This document shows, one piece after another, positions 46,356-55,870 of a stretch of DNA of 64,000 nucleotides (positions are counted from its first letter, which is position 1; every line of letters begins with the position of its first letter). Made by a program: the position numbers and the translations under genes. The notes under the pieces are model-generated. The model did not search any database, was not told where the DNA came from, and was given only the letters and a program-made list of their open reading frames with translations. The DNA is from Ophiobolus disseminans (taxonomy: Eukaryota > Ascomycota > Dothideomycetes > Pleosporales > Phaeosphaeriaceae): assembly GCA_010093685.1 (NCBI GenBank), contig MU006219.1:205531-269530 (forward strand). Reading direction: 5' to 3'.

Positions 46356-48485
46356 CCTTCTTAACGTGTTAGGCTAGTGTCGTCGTTATTAACATCTACA
46401 GTGAACGAGCCTTAGCTAGAGGCAGAGAACAGGTTGTTTTGCGACAGGGACTGAGATAGGGTTTTGCGGAACCACTCGTTGTTAGTTAATCGTCTAAGTG
46501 CAGTACTAGGGGCGGGAGTAGTTTCGCTGGCTCTTAGGATATTATATTAATTAAGGTAGTCGAGAAACTGCTAGCGGTACATGTGCTTATCTTAGGGGTC
46601 CTAGGTCTTGTCCTAGGCTCGCGGTTAGCACGCTGTGATAAAAAGCTGTAATTAATAAATACCTTGTACGCGGTAAGCTTTTGCGATAGGTCTAGGATAG
46701 TCGCGCAGTTAAACAGAAAGCCTTGCACTTGTCTAGTCCTCGAATAATACTTAGTGAGCTTTAAGCGTCCCTTTGCAGCTGCAGCCTTCACCACATCTAG
46801 CCACTTAGTGTTGTCGACATAATTCGTCTTATCCCCTAACTGTTTGGTTATCTTATCTAGGAAGTCGAATAGACGGTTGTACATAAGCTAGATGTAGCTA
46901 GCCTAGGGCTTCTAGTTCTCACTAAGAAACCTTGTGGCGTCTTTGAATTTGCTTAGTATTTAAGTAATTGCCTTTAGGTGCTGCCATTCTGTAGCTGCAA
47001 GCCAAAGTTTCTTGAGATCCTTAAAGTCTACCTCTGCTATGTTATTATTAGCCGGCGCACTGTTTGACCTAGTAGTTGCCTTTAAAGCGATCTCTTGTTC
47101 TAACTACTAATCAATATATCTTTGGAGCTTGACTGCGCGTTCGCACATATTAAAGGTGGAATTCTATCTTGTCTTGACGTCTTGTATTACAGAGAGGCGT
47201 TCTCTACTTAGTACGTCGCGCTAAGTTACAATAAAACGTTCGAAACGCTAGGGCGATCGGTCGATTGCGATGCAAATAGCCCGTAGCTGCTAGCTTATAA
47301 GTCTGTAATAACCCTTAGTGATAGCAGCTGACATACCTTGCGCAGGGAGTTAGGAACTAACATTTGCCCTTAGATCTTATTAACGTGTCGCCGCTGCAAC
47401 GTCTCTACATTTTCAATCGCTGTAGACGCTGACAGCTTCAGGTAGTGAATAATATCTTAGACAATAAGGTTAACGACATAAGCGAGGCATAGAATAGTAT
47501 TCTCCCTTAGGTTCTAAGTAATGTTATCCTCTAAGAGTTTTTGTTTAATTGCCTAGGTTAACGTTGCGTTATTACTAGCATTATCGCATACAATTGCTAG
47601 TAGTTTGTGCTTAGTGTTAGTGTCCTTAAGTACCTACAGGACCTTAGCTGCTATAGAATCTCCTGTGTGACTCCCGCGCATTGGTATAAAGTTAAGCAAG
47701 GTCTCCTTAAGTTGCCAGCGGTCATCAATATAGTAGCCATTGATAGCTAAGAAGCTAAGGTGGTTCGCGGCAGACTATGCATCAAGTGCAATAGATAACT
47801 TAGTCGCCTTGCTAAGGTCGTAGAGCGTGGCCGCCTTAGCAGCGCTAAACTAATCAAGGAACATCTAGCGGAATTTATAACGGCTAGTTATCACAGTGTT
47901 AGGTCGAAGAAAGCCTATAAAGCGTTGGAACGATAATCGCTCTACTGTTCGGAATAGCTAGTTATTGTCGACTACTACTCGTACAAGCTTATTCTTAAAC
48001 GCCTATAGAGAGTACAAAGGGAGTAGGGCAAACTTTTGCTTTGTAAGAGTTAGTACATTAGACCTCTAGTGAACGGGAGATGCAGTGCCTTAACATAACC
48101 GAGAGTTAAGGTGATTTGCGAGGTGCTTAGTGCTAATAGTCTTAACACTTAGGTGTTGTAGTACGTTACTACAATTGAGGCAGAACACATATAGACGACC
48201 GTTACGGGCGTAGGATGCCTCTCTAAATTAGGTCTAAATATATCCTGTACGATAAGAGGAATTCTAGCGTAGAGGGTTAGTACTAGGATCTTTAGACCAC
48301 TTAGTGTTTTTCTACTATTGATCCCATGTTACGAAAAGCTTCCTCCTAGTCTTAGAGTCCTTTATGAGTTTACTAGGGCGTTTAATAAGGGTAATTGTCT
48401 CGCTGTCACTACTCTTAATTGCATAAGAGGCGACTATCTCTAGTTCGAGTAGTTCGTCTAGGAGGTTGTGGCTAAAATTTGCCAT
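46356..48485 (-). pseudogene. hAT transposase, N-terminal and catalytic part, RIP-degraded
   Basis: From the ATG at 48485 (MANFSHNLLDELLELEIVAS) the minus strand reads a hAT transposase interrupted by TAG/TAA. Conserved pieces include the catalytic-region block ATKLSIALDA, then LSFLAINGYYIDDRWQLKET, FIPMRGSHTGDSIAAKVLQV and LLAIVCDNASNNATLT with the family's CDNASNN motif. The late block GRLKLTKYYSRTRQVQGFLF is at about 46710-46780. The coding sequence stops at the Copia target site and continues in frame at 29359. Losses are consistent with C-to-T changes at CpA on either strand. It acted in cut-and-paste transposition when intact. Confidence 0.88.
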
Positions 48486-48819
48486 ATAGGCGGTAGTACA
48501 GGATAGCGCTATAATAAAAATACGTAATAATAGTAGTGTGCTGTATAGAGAAAAATAATAAGGTGTAAAGTGTGCGATGTTAACTTATGTAAAAATTGTT
48601 AGTGTCCTGCAATAGTTGCAAAGTGAGTATTACGCTAAAAGCCTAAATTGAACTTCTAGTTTTAGAAGCTACTACGGAATCCCCTGTCTTTAGTTTCATC
48701 TAGGTGCGATTAACGTTTAATAGGCGTGTGATTAACATTTTAGTGCGACAAGAGCTTGTATTCTTAGCAGAGCAACTGTGTCAATTGGCTGTGATAATAG
48801 ACTAAGCTAACTTCAAACT

Positions 48820-49949
48820 ATCTACGTTTCATCATCTAGGAAGCCCTTCTATTCCGACTTATCTAAAAAGCCTTCGAACTCTAACTCCTGCTGCACGACA
48901 AAACCCTCCTTATACTTATTAGCTTTATTCTTAAAATAGTTCTTAAGCTCTGTCTCAGAGTCATTATCTACCTCCTCCTCGCATTTATTACTATTACCTC
49001 CTAAGATATATAGCTTGTTACTGTGGAGCTCGATCTCATTAGCGTCCTCGAGAGAGTCGACGATAGAAGGAGGCTCGCGTTGGCTAGCATTATTAGCAGA
49101 TGTACGTGATAATTACATGTAATAAACTTACATCTAGGTCTTATCTATTACTATAGCTAGCTCCTCCTTAGTGAGCTTATCGCGAAACTGAACCCAGCGA
49201 TCTTTCGCATCCTTATTAGGAAAAGTGTTGTTGTTGAGTTGCTGTAGTCCCTCTTAGTAGGTATTGCGAAGGATCTTCTTAAAAGCACCGCTAGCACCAA
49301 ATAGTCGTGTACCAGATCGAGAAGCAATAGTAGGAGCTTTTTTCTGCTTTAGTGTGCGTTCTGCAAGCATATCTAGGGTAGCCTAGTAAGCCCTTATGTC
49401 GACTTCGTGCTCTATGCGGTCCTATTTCTTATAGACGCCGATTAGCTTAGTCTCTAGCTACTTAGCTGATTATTGTAAGTAAATGTATATAATAAAAGGC
49501 TGTGATAACTAACTACTCTTGTAGGCGTTAAAGCGTTCCTAAGAAAGCTTCTCTTCCTTAGTAGTGAGACGTTTTAGTCGATTAGACTCTAAAAGCGCTA
49601 GGTAGTCGTTCATCTTGTTAAGTTTCCTCTTGAGCTAATATTTAGCGGCACGATTAGAATCCTTTGCTTTGCCTAAAGCCTCTTCTTCTTTAGATTGAAG
49701 CGCAGCTCTAGTCCTCTAAGCGACTGCATGAGCGCTATCACTAAGGATACCTTTAAAGGTCGCCTTGTAGTTGGTAGGTCGACCTTTCTGAGAGCTACCC
49801 TAACCGCGCTGCGCAAGAACCCAGCTAATCTCCTTAGTCCTAGACGCGTAGTTCTATCGAAGTCAATACGCGACGTGATAATAAGTCGTGGTTATTACCT
49901 CGGTGAGCGCAATCTACTCCTCACGATCGAAGTGAGCTGGAACCTGCAT
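48820..49949 (-). pseudogene. Unknown intron-containing gene within the hAT element
   Basis: From an ATG at 49949 (MQVPAHFDREE, then TAG) the minus strand reads coherent protein segments separated by probable short introns: one near 49855-49900 (GTAATAACC...TTCGATAG), one near 49455-49515, and one near 49085-49135 (GTAAGTTTATTAC...). The segments are basic and helical: GRPTNYKATFKGILSDSAH, a Lys/Arg-rich coil (AKDSNRAAKY through KRKLNKMNDYLALLESNRLK), FPNKDAKDRWVQFRDKLTKEE, then an acidic tail. Stops are TAG at Gln/Trp-type positions. No known domain was recognised; the FDREE-W and KDRWVQF segments are faintly SANT/Myb-like. It is divergent from the H3-like gene across about 585 bp. Confidence 0.55.
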
Positions 49950-50352
49950 GTCTAGGCTAGGCTGCAGCCCCTTAGGGAAGTCGACAGTCTCTTGCTTAAT
50001 AGTTGTTATAGTGTAGGTTGTGATAATAGTACGTGATAATTAAGGTTAACGATGTTAGTGGGGTACGTATAACTGCTAAAGTGCCAGCAGAATTTGCAGA
50101 AGGCTAAGCTGGACCGTGCACGCCTTGTGTAACTACACTAGCGTGTTTGCCTGATTTTCAACTCGTTATCAACCTCAGATACCTCCTAGCGATTCGCACT
50201 AACTCGAAATTAATATTAGACGAATGTGCGCGTCGCGTTCTTCAAGGCTGCAACTTATTACGTTTTTTAATTACAGCTTCAGCATTACAGCAGCGCGCTG
50301 AGCTAATCGCGCTAGCAAGCAACTTTAAGTTGCATTTACCTGCGGAAAATCT

Positions 50353-50418
50353 CCGCGCTCGCTAACTTATCCGTCCGCGCTCACCGACTTATCCCTCCGC
50401 GCTTACCGATTTATCCCT
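50353..50418 (+). repeat. Three 22-bp tandem repeats upstream of the H3-like gene
   Basis: Three consecutive 22-bp units start at 50353, 50375 and 50397, each of the form CCGCGCTCACCGACTTATCC plus two bases, with a few differences. They end about 115 bp before the H3-like start codon, in the region shared with the divergent gene, so they may be promoter elements. Confidence 0.65.
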
Positions 50419-50533
50419 CCAATTTAGCATGCTCAACGACACTTCGATTATTACCTAGTCCTTAACTTTCAAGCTATCACAAATTACGAACAACAACCTC
50501 AGTTTCTCAATTATCTACACTATCCCTACTACT

Positions 50534-51067
50534 ATGCCTCCTAAGGCCAAGTGCGACGCTCAAACAGGTGGCAAGGCCCCTAAGAAGAACCTCGCTGCAA
50601 AATCATCTTGCAAAAAGCTAGTAGTAAGAGACAAGCCAAAACAACGCTTTAAGCCAGGCAGTATGTTATCACAGCTATTTATCACGCTTTATTTCTAATT
50701 GTACCTAGCCGTTGCGCTTAGAGACATTAGACGCTACTAGAAGACGACTAAGCTCCTTATACGCAAGCTACCTTTCTGTCGCTTAGTTCGCAAGATTACT
50801 TAAGATATAAGGACTAGTGCCCCTCTTCGCTTTACGGCTACTGCAATAGGTGCTCTCCAGGAGTTAGTTGAGGCTTTTTTAGTTGGTTTCTTTGAAGGTA
50901 TGTACTTGAAATGTTAACATGCTGCATGTTATATACTAATAAATATAGATGTTAACATGAATGCTATTCACGGAAGGAGGGTTACTATTCAGGCTAGGGA
51001 CGTGTCGTTGGCGAAGCGCTATTATTAGAAGTTCAGCCAGAATCAGAGCGACTCCTCTGCTCTGTAA
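50534..51067 (+). pseudogene. Histone H3-like gene carried in the hAT element
   Basis: Exons 50534-50660, 50709-50897 and 50949-51067 with two GT-AG introns (48 and 51 bp) encode about 144 residues of histone H3 type. The N-terminal tail keeps TGGKAP around the Lys9/Lys14 region but is otherwise divergent. Then come RFKPG-TVALRDIRRY, LLIRKLPF, APLRFTATAIGALQELVEAF, FFEDVNMNAIHGRRVTIQ and a unique C-terminus KFSQNQSDSSAL. Loop 1 is two residues longer than in canonical H3 (DIRTSAPLRF against DFKxDLRF). Three stops interrupt it: one in exon 2 at the Gln of RRYQK (TAG), one at the Gln of the AQD position (TAA), and TAG at 51026. All fit C-to-T change. It was probably functional before mutation. 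It is not the housekeeping H3. Confidence 0.85.
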
Positions 51068-51239
51068 ATTAATAAATGTAATATAGATAGCACTACATGC
51101 TTAACACGCTTTTATCGTGATAACTTAACGTGATAACTCAATTTATTTGCTGTATAAACTCTTTCAAAAACCCTATGCCTGTAGTAAATATTAATAACGC
51201 TTGTTATATTTTATTATCTGATTACTCAGACCCAGTATA

Positions 51240-51400
51240 ACCCAAGTGGAGCGACCTAACCCCAACCCAAGGTCTGTGCGACCGTAACCCAACCTCTACC
51301 CAGTACTAGCGCGAAAAATCTGGATTGGGGTTGGGGTATACCTGGGGTATCACGTGACGCAACCCAACCCCAACCCAACCTATACCCATTTACCAGCCTA
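51240..51400 (-). repeat. hAT 5' subterminal repeats and terminal inverted repeat
   Basis: Copies of CCCAACCTCTACCCA and CCCAACCTATACCCA in the same style as 29960-30179, ending (plus strand) in CCCATTTACCAGCCTA at 51385-51400. This is the inverted partner of the terminus at 30179. Confidence 0.85.
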
Positions 51401-51408
51401 ACGCAGAC
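51401..51408. repeat. hAT 8-bp target-site duplication, copy 2
   Basis: ACGCAGAC, the reverse complement of GTCTGCGT at 30180-30187, directly next to the terminal inverted repeat. The opposite orientation of the two copies relative to an ordinary insertion is evidence for the later inversion. Confidence 0.88.
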
Positions 51409-51556
51409 CTATCTTTTCGCACCTCTGGCAGCGGAATAACATCTCTAGACTCTTCTGCTGCACAATTGCGGCACGGTTGCGACGCTTAGTAGTAGAGGAC
51501 TCCTTCTAGGGCGGACGGACGCTACGGGCTGAGGGCTTCTTAGATTCCTTAGGCAT
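51401..51556 (-). pseudogene. Antisense ORF of Gypsy 2, 5' part
   Basis: The ATG at 51556 starts MPKESKKPSARSVRPP, followed by one TAG and then KESSTTKRRNRAAIVQQKS and MLFRCQRCEKIGLR. That gives exactly 52 codons to the edge of the hAT target duplication. It continues in frame at 30188, completing the six-cysteine array. The basic Ser/Lys/Arg-rich start could be a nuclear or nucleic-acid-binding segment. Only one stop is seen here, so mutation is lighter than in the middle of the nest. Confidence 0.65.
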
Positions 51557-51691
51557 GGTCAGAGAGGCAATAAGGAAGCAGAAACCCAACTCACAAACGG
51601 AAAGGTTTTGACCAGCCACTACGGGACAAGGATGCGCCGCAAAGGAGGCGTGCAGGCTGTCGAGGACAACACGCAATGAGAGGGGGGGTAG

Positions 51692-52133
51692 TGTTACAAA
51701 CAAAGGTCAGAATGTATCGATTGTTCGGGTGAGGACAATCATCCCGCCTGAAGTGGGGCAGTGCAACCATGTCACGTGACTACCATCGCGCCAAGGCAGA
51801 CCATCGCGCAATGGCAGACCATCTTGGGATGGCAGACCATCCTGCGATGGCAGTCCACCGAGCGATGGTACGCAAGTATATAGACACCCACGTTGAGCTC
51901 CTACAGCTCATCGTGTTCAACTCAATACAGCAATCTTGATACAGCCTTCCCAGCAACCCTGATCATTGTAGTGAATCCCCTGTGACAGTCCTCTCTGTTC
52001 TCCCGGTCAGAACTGCCACAACCCCCTGCTTGCCCATCTGCGAAACTCAACCCTAGTGCCTCAGAACACCGGAGATATCCTCTCTACTTCCGAGCACCTT
52101 CACACCTAGCTTTAGGAGGCAGGCTTCCTAACA
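51692..52133 (+). repeat. 3' LTR of Gypsy 2
   Basis: 442 bp, TGTTA...TAACA, preceded by a purine-rich tract (GAGAGGGGGGG) as expected of a 3' LTR primed on the plus strand. It contains four imperfect GATGGCAGACCATC-like units (about 51782-51870) and a TATA-like AAGTATATAGACAC at about 51875. Composition is close to normal gene DNA, with little sign of RIP. It belongs with the Gypsy body now at 30621-35677. Confidence 0.75.
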
Positions 52134-52744
52134 ATTGACATGCAGTAGTTCCGTAGCATACGCCTTGAGGGAGGCAAACCGTGTTCTGTTAATTGTCTGA
52201 TGTGGCTTACAAGGTGTAACTCCTGTTGTTGGCTTAGGAGTTGCTAGTTGACAGATTTAACGGCATGCGGGTCACATTTGCCTTAGTGCCTCTGCGCAAG
52301 TGTTGTAGGGCAAATATTGAACTGCGCAGCTACTTTTTGGTATGAAAGATGTTCTCCTGAAGCTGCGCTTTCTAAAAACTCAGTTGCTGCATTGATTGGA
52401 TCCATGTTGGCTGAGATATTGCGTGTTGAAGTGGTAGCTGTAATATTGTTGTTGTGGTGGGGTGTGGCATTACGCGAACTGCGGCATTACAGTACGCGAC
52501 CCTCCTCGGTAGCGCGCGGGCACAGTAACCTTGGAAGCACTACGCCTCGCTCTAGTCTCGCTGCGCCGCAGGATAAACTAGACAACTCTCTGCGCACATG
52601 AGAGGACCACAATGACCCTGACCCTGACCCAACCTCTTGAAACACGAAGGGTAAGCTGCTTAGGTATATAAACGACAACCAGTGCAATTGGAGTTGAAGC
52701 CCGGACATTCACCATTATCATTGAAAACCCCACCCACCGACAGC
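52134..52744. other. Intergenic, transposon edge to methyltransferase promoter
   Basis: No supported gene. Normal base composition returns here. TGACCC is tandemly repeated at about 52614-52632, shortly before the methyltransferase promoter. Confidence 0.45.
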
Positions 52745-53730
52745 ATGCCCATCAACCTGCAAAAGAACTACATCGTCTCCCAAGGGTTCGATGAATCTGG
52801 CCGGTCAGACCACGTCGCGCTTTTACCATATCTAAAGCTAATTGCCCTGCCTCAGCCTGTACATGCAGCACTGGATGTGGAGGATGCAATTAGGCTGGGA
52901 TCTTCATCCCGCAATCAAGTTACCTGATAGCAGTGATGCTCGCATCGTAGAACAAGGGTGCGGAAATGCGTGAGTGTACGAATGCGAACCATACAAGACA
53001 ACTCATCTGACTGTTCTTCAGTGCTTGGCTCGTCTCCGTAGCCGCGGACCTGGAGAAAGACCAGAAACACGCTACTCTTGTCGGACTCGACGCCGACAGC
53101 TCTCACTTTCCCGCGGCGGCCAACCTTCCAGCCAACATCAAGCTCGGCATACTAGACGCGTTTACTGAAGACCTTCCGGCCGAATACGTGGGCCAATACG
53201 ATGTCGTCCATGTGCGAGCATTCTCTTCAGTTGTGAAGCAAGGCAACCCCGGGCCCCTCATTGAAAACGCATACAAGATGCTCAAGCCCGGCGGATATCT
53301 GCAGTGGGACGATCTTGACGGCGGCTCTTTCAAGGCAGTAGCGCCAGGCTCCGACTCGGAAGCCGCTTCCGTGTCAACAACCGCCGCATAAGTACTGGTG
53401 GCTACCTCACTGCAGTCGCAGAGGGTAGGGTTGAATTTGAACTACGACTGGCTTGAACGACTAGGATCTCTATTTGAGCAGCACGGGCTAGAGCTCATTG
53501 GCGATAAGCGAATGACTGTCAAGAAGGAGTTGCGTAGTGTAATGACGGCCTCGCTGCTCATGATACATGCTCATATTGCTCGAATTGCCGTGCGCGATGG
53601 TTGTATGGTCGGCACGAACAAGAACTGGGAGGAGGTATGGACAAAGGCCGGAGAAGAAATTGGCGAGGGCGTGGCCCTTACGATGGATATGGTTGTGGTA
53701 GTTGGTCGCAAGCCTGCTAGTAGTGCTTGA
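52745..53730 (+). CDS. SAM-dependent methyltransferase (class I, fungal secondary-metabolism type)
   Basis: Exons 52745-52803, 52856-52969, 53022-53370 and 53416-53730 are proposed. The first two introns (52 bp each) are clear, with good donor, branch and acceptor sites. The product starts MPINLQKNYIVSQGFDESGR, continues LYMQHWMWRMQLGWDLHP, then SAM motif I as IVEQGCGNAAWL, an acidic post-I GLDAD, and a PGGYLQWDDLDGG block, matching a family of fungal methyltransferases often found in biosynthetic clusters. An in-frame TAA at 53389 breaks exon 3. Removing 53371-53415 (GTGTCA...CTGCAG, 45 bp, phase 0) restores the frame, so it may be a third intron, but its branch site is weak. If it is not spliced, the gene is truncated. 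The substrate is unknown. Confidence 0.7.
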
Positions 53731-54013
53731 ATGAGCCTAGGTAGAGGTAAATTTTCGACGTCGAGATCCGTAAAAGCATCATTCGTCCTTGTGTTTCATG
53801 TCATGTGTTTTGCAGCAAGCGAAGCTAGTCTGTGACCGTCAAGCTCGTTTACTGCAGGCGTAGCTAGCCTGAGTCGCGCGTTCCTTTCCAAATTGCCTCA
53901 TGACGCCGCTTGTAGCTAGCCTAGCCGCATCTAATAAACAGCTCTCGCAGCCTCGATGATCCGCTCTCCACAATTCGATTCACTCTAGCACTGACCACCC
54001 AAGCCCACTTGCT
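53731..54013. other. Intergenic between convergent genes
   Basis: Terminator region of the methyltransferase and dehydrogenase genes, which converge here. TAGCTAGCCT-like words recur three times between 53820 and 53930. No gene. Confidence 0.5.
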
Positions 54014-55133
54014 CTAGAAGCTGAAAGTCTCACTAACCAACTTCTCGCTTAGCTTCCACAGTTTTTCTGCATCTGCATCATTATCTGCATACTCGGGAGT
54101 CAACTCGTAAATATCATTTTCAACCACAAACGGGGCATGCTTAGAGCGCAGATCAGGGCTCAGCGCCGTGTAAAGAACAACACCCGCAGCTTGTTTGAGG
54201 GAGACCATGTTCTGGGGTGGTAGAGGCTTGCCTTCATTGCGCTCAATAGCTAGCGCAAAAGCTTCGCCAAAGTACTCTTGGTCGATGGCAGAGTTGACGA
54301 GCAGTGAGCTCTCGAGTGTGACTTTAGGCACGTTCAGCGACTCCATCAATTTCTCTGAAGAGCACTTCCGACTTACCTCCAGGATGAGCAATCAGGACTG
54401 CAATGCCTTTGCCTTTAACGCGATTGGCAAGACCGCGAGTGCCGAGCAGCTGTGCCGACTTTGCCTGTCCGTAAGCCTTCCAACCATTGTATGTCTTCCC
54501 GTTCTAGTAAGAATCAGCATTCGCTATCATGACGGTCAAAACAATCCCGTACTGAAAAGTTAATATCCCCGTAATTGATATCCGCCATCTGGTAACCCAG
54601 ACTGCCCACGTTGAGGATCACACCACCTGAGCCAATAAGACCATCTTTGATCATGAGGTTCGACAGGAGGAAGTGGCCAAGATAGTTGGCGGCGAACTGA
54701 TTCTCAACCCCATCCTCTGATGTGACATACTTGCGCGTCGCCATGACACCTGCGTTGTTAATGAGAAAATCAACATGAGAAGTGATGCCTTTGATGTGGT
54801 CGACGGCAGCGTGAACAGACTTGAGCGACAACAAGTCCAGAGGTACAATTTTGACCTCGACCTTAGAATTTGCACTTTTGATAGCCTCGACGACCGGAGC
54901 AATCTTGGACTCGTTGCGGCCTGCAAGGATGAGTAGTTTGGGGTTTGCGCTAGCTAGGGCAATGGCAACTTGACTCCCGATGCCAGCCTGGCTTGGACCG
55001 GTGATGACGACTGGGAGTGTTAGCTCACAACTTCAGGCAACCAGTAAATAGACGCACATGTCTTCCCTGCGGCTCCATTGCCTAATGTCTTGATAATCTC
55101 CGTGTCCGTGGTATTGATATCGAAGGGCATCAT
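54014..55133 (-). CDS. Short-chain dehydrogenase/reductase
   Basis: Four exons on the minus strand: 55058-55133, 54553-55010, 54377-54503 and 54014-54321. Introns of 47, 49 and 55 bp join in consistent phase to give 322 residues. It is an NAD(P)-dependent oxidoreductase with a Rossmann fold. The cofactor glycine motif is in FVITGPSQAGIGS (residues 26-38). NNAGV lies at 110-114, the catalytic Ser region is NVGSLGY (Ser162), and the Tyr-Lys pair is in YGQAK (Tyr189, Lys193). The C-terminal block EGKPLPPQNMVSLKQAAGVV and EKLWKLSEKLV is typical of the fungal SDR group that includes many uncharacterised dehydrogenases. The ATG at 55133 is chosen, though another directly follows. The substrate is unknown. 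It is next to a methyltransferase, but two genes do not make a pathway. Confidence 0.85.
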
Positions 55134-55870
55134 GTTGTCCGTACTTATGAGTGTTCTCGAGAGGACTTTGAAGTGTAGGTTGTGAAGCTTTCGAAGTTGT
55201 GAACTGGTGGCAAATGTCAAGCGCTCAACAATATTGTTAGACACGCAACGCTTTAAGTGAGGGTTTCGTTGGTATTTAACTCGCAGCAGGTCGCACTGTG
55301 CCACACTGGTGCTTTGTTCCGTTGCCATAATACTCTCCGTCCGGACAGTCCGAACACCGGTCCGTGCTGTGATCTGTCAAACGGCGGTAACCCAGTCCGC
55401 TTATACACGTGACAAGTGGTGGTGGCTGTGGTGGACGCCTAAAAGATTGCTCAATGCTCTTCACAAGAACCCAAGTGACGGTAAAACGTATGTAGATTTG
55501 CACGAGAGACGGCCGAGACGTGGAACGGATTTGAGGTGCGATGAATATATGCGTAAAAGGGCAGTACTGGCCGCTATGAAACGGCAAGGCACGGACTACA
55601 CCGCAATGGTTTGATACCAAAGAGATGATTAACTTGAATTTGCCGTTTACTCGAATCGCAGAAGTGAGTACTTGAGACGAACACTACGGTTGTTATCGGT
55701 ACATACCGGCCATGAGTGCATACGGCACAACAATGTCGGTATCCAGCGTGTATCCTCTAGGGTCAAGTGACCTATAATACGCAATGTCGTTGGATTCTGG
55801 ATCTCATGAGACCTGACCGACAATCATAGTCGGCCTAAGCTCAGCGAGTTAATTCCTGTCGCAATCTTTC
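55134..55870. other. Intergenic with a CGG-N5-CCG site
   Basis: Upstream region of the dehydrogenase, then the 3' side of the next gene. CGGACAGTCCG at 55342-55352 is an inverted CGG pair with a 5-bp spacer, the kind of site bound by Zn2Cys6 regulators, about 210 bp upstream of the dehydrogenase start. The small open frame 55309-55614 is not convincing. Confidence 0.4.

Larger units (their letters stand above)
46356..51400 (-). mobile_element. hAT element, 5' half with extra genes
   Basis: On the minus strand from the terminal inverted repeat at 51400 (TAGGCTGGTAAATGGG) inward: subterminal repeats (51240-51390), a histone H3-like gene on the opposite strand, an unknown intron-containing gene, then the hAT transposase up to the Copia insertion at 46356. 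Adding the 3' half at 29359-30179 gives an element of about 5.86 kb with an 8-bp target duplication and matching terminal repeats. As I understand fungal hATs, the transposase usually begins a few hundred bases from the terminus; here the distance is about 2.9 kb. So the two extra genes are cargo or a nested insertion. Confidence 0.8.

Noticed and set aside
50534..51067. Reading the H3-like gene as canonical CenH3
   Set aside because: The loop-1 insertion hints at it, but the tail motif TGGKAP and the Phe in LRF are H3-like; the evidence does not allow the CenH3 label.
55309..55614. 101-residue plus-strand frame beside the dehydrogenase
   Set aside because: No recognisable family; it overlaps the promoter of the dehydrogenase and has no supporting signals.
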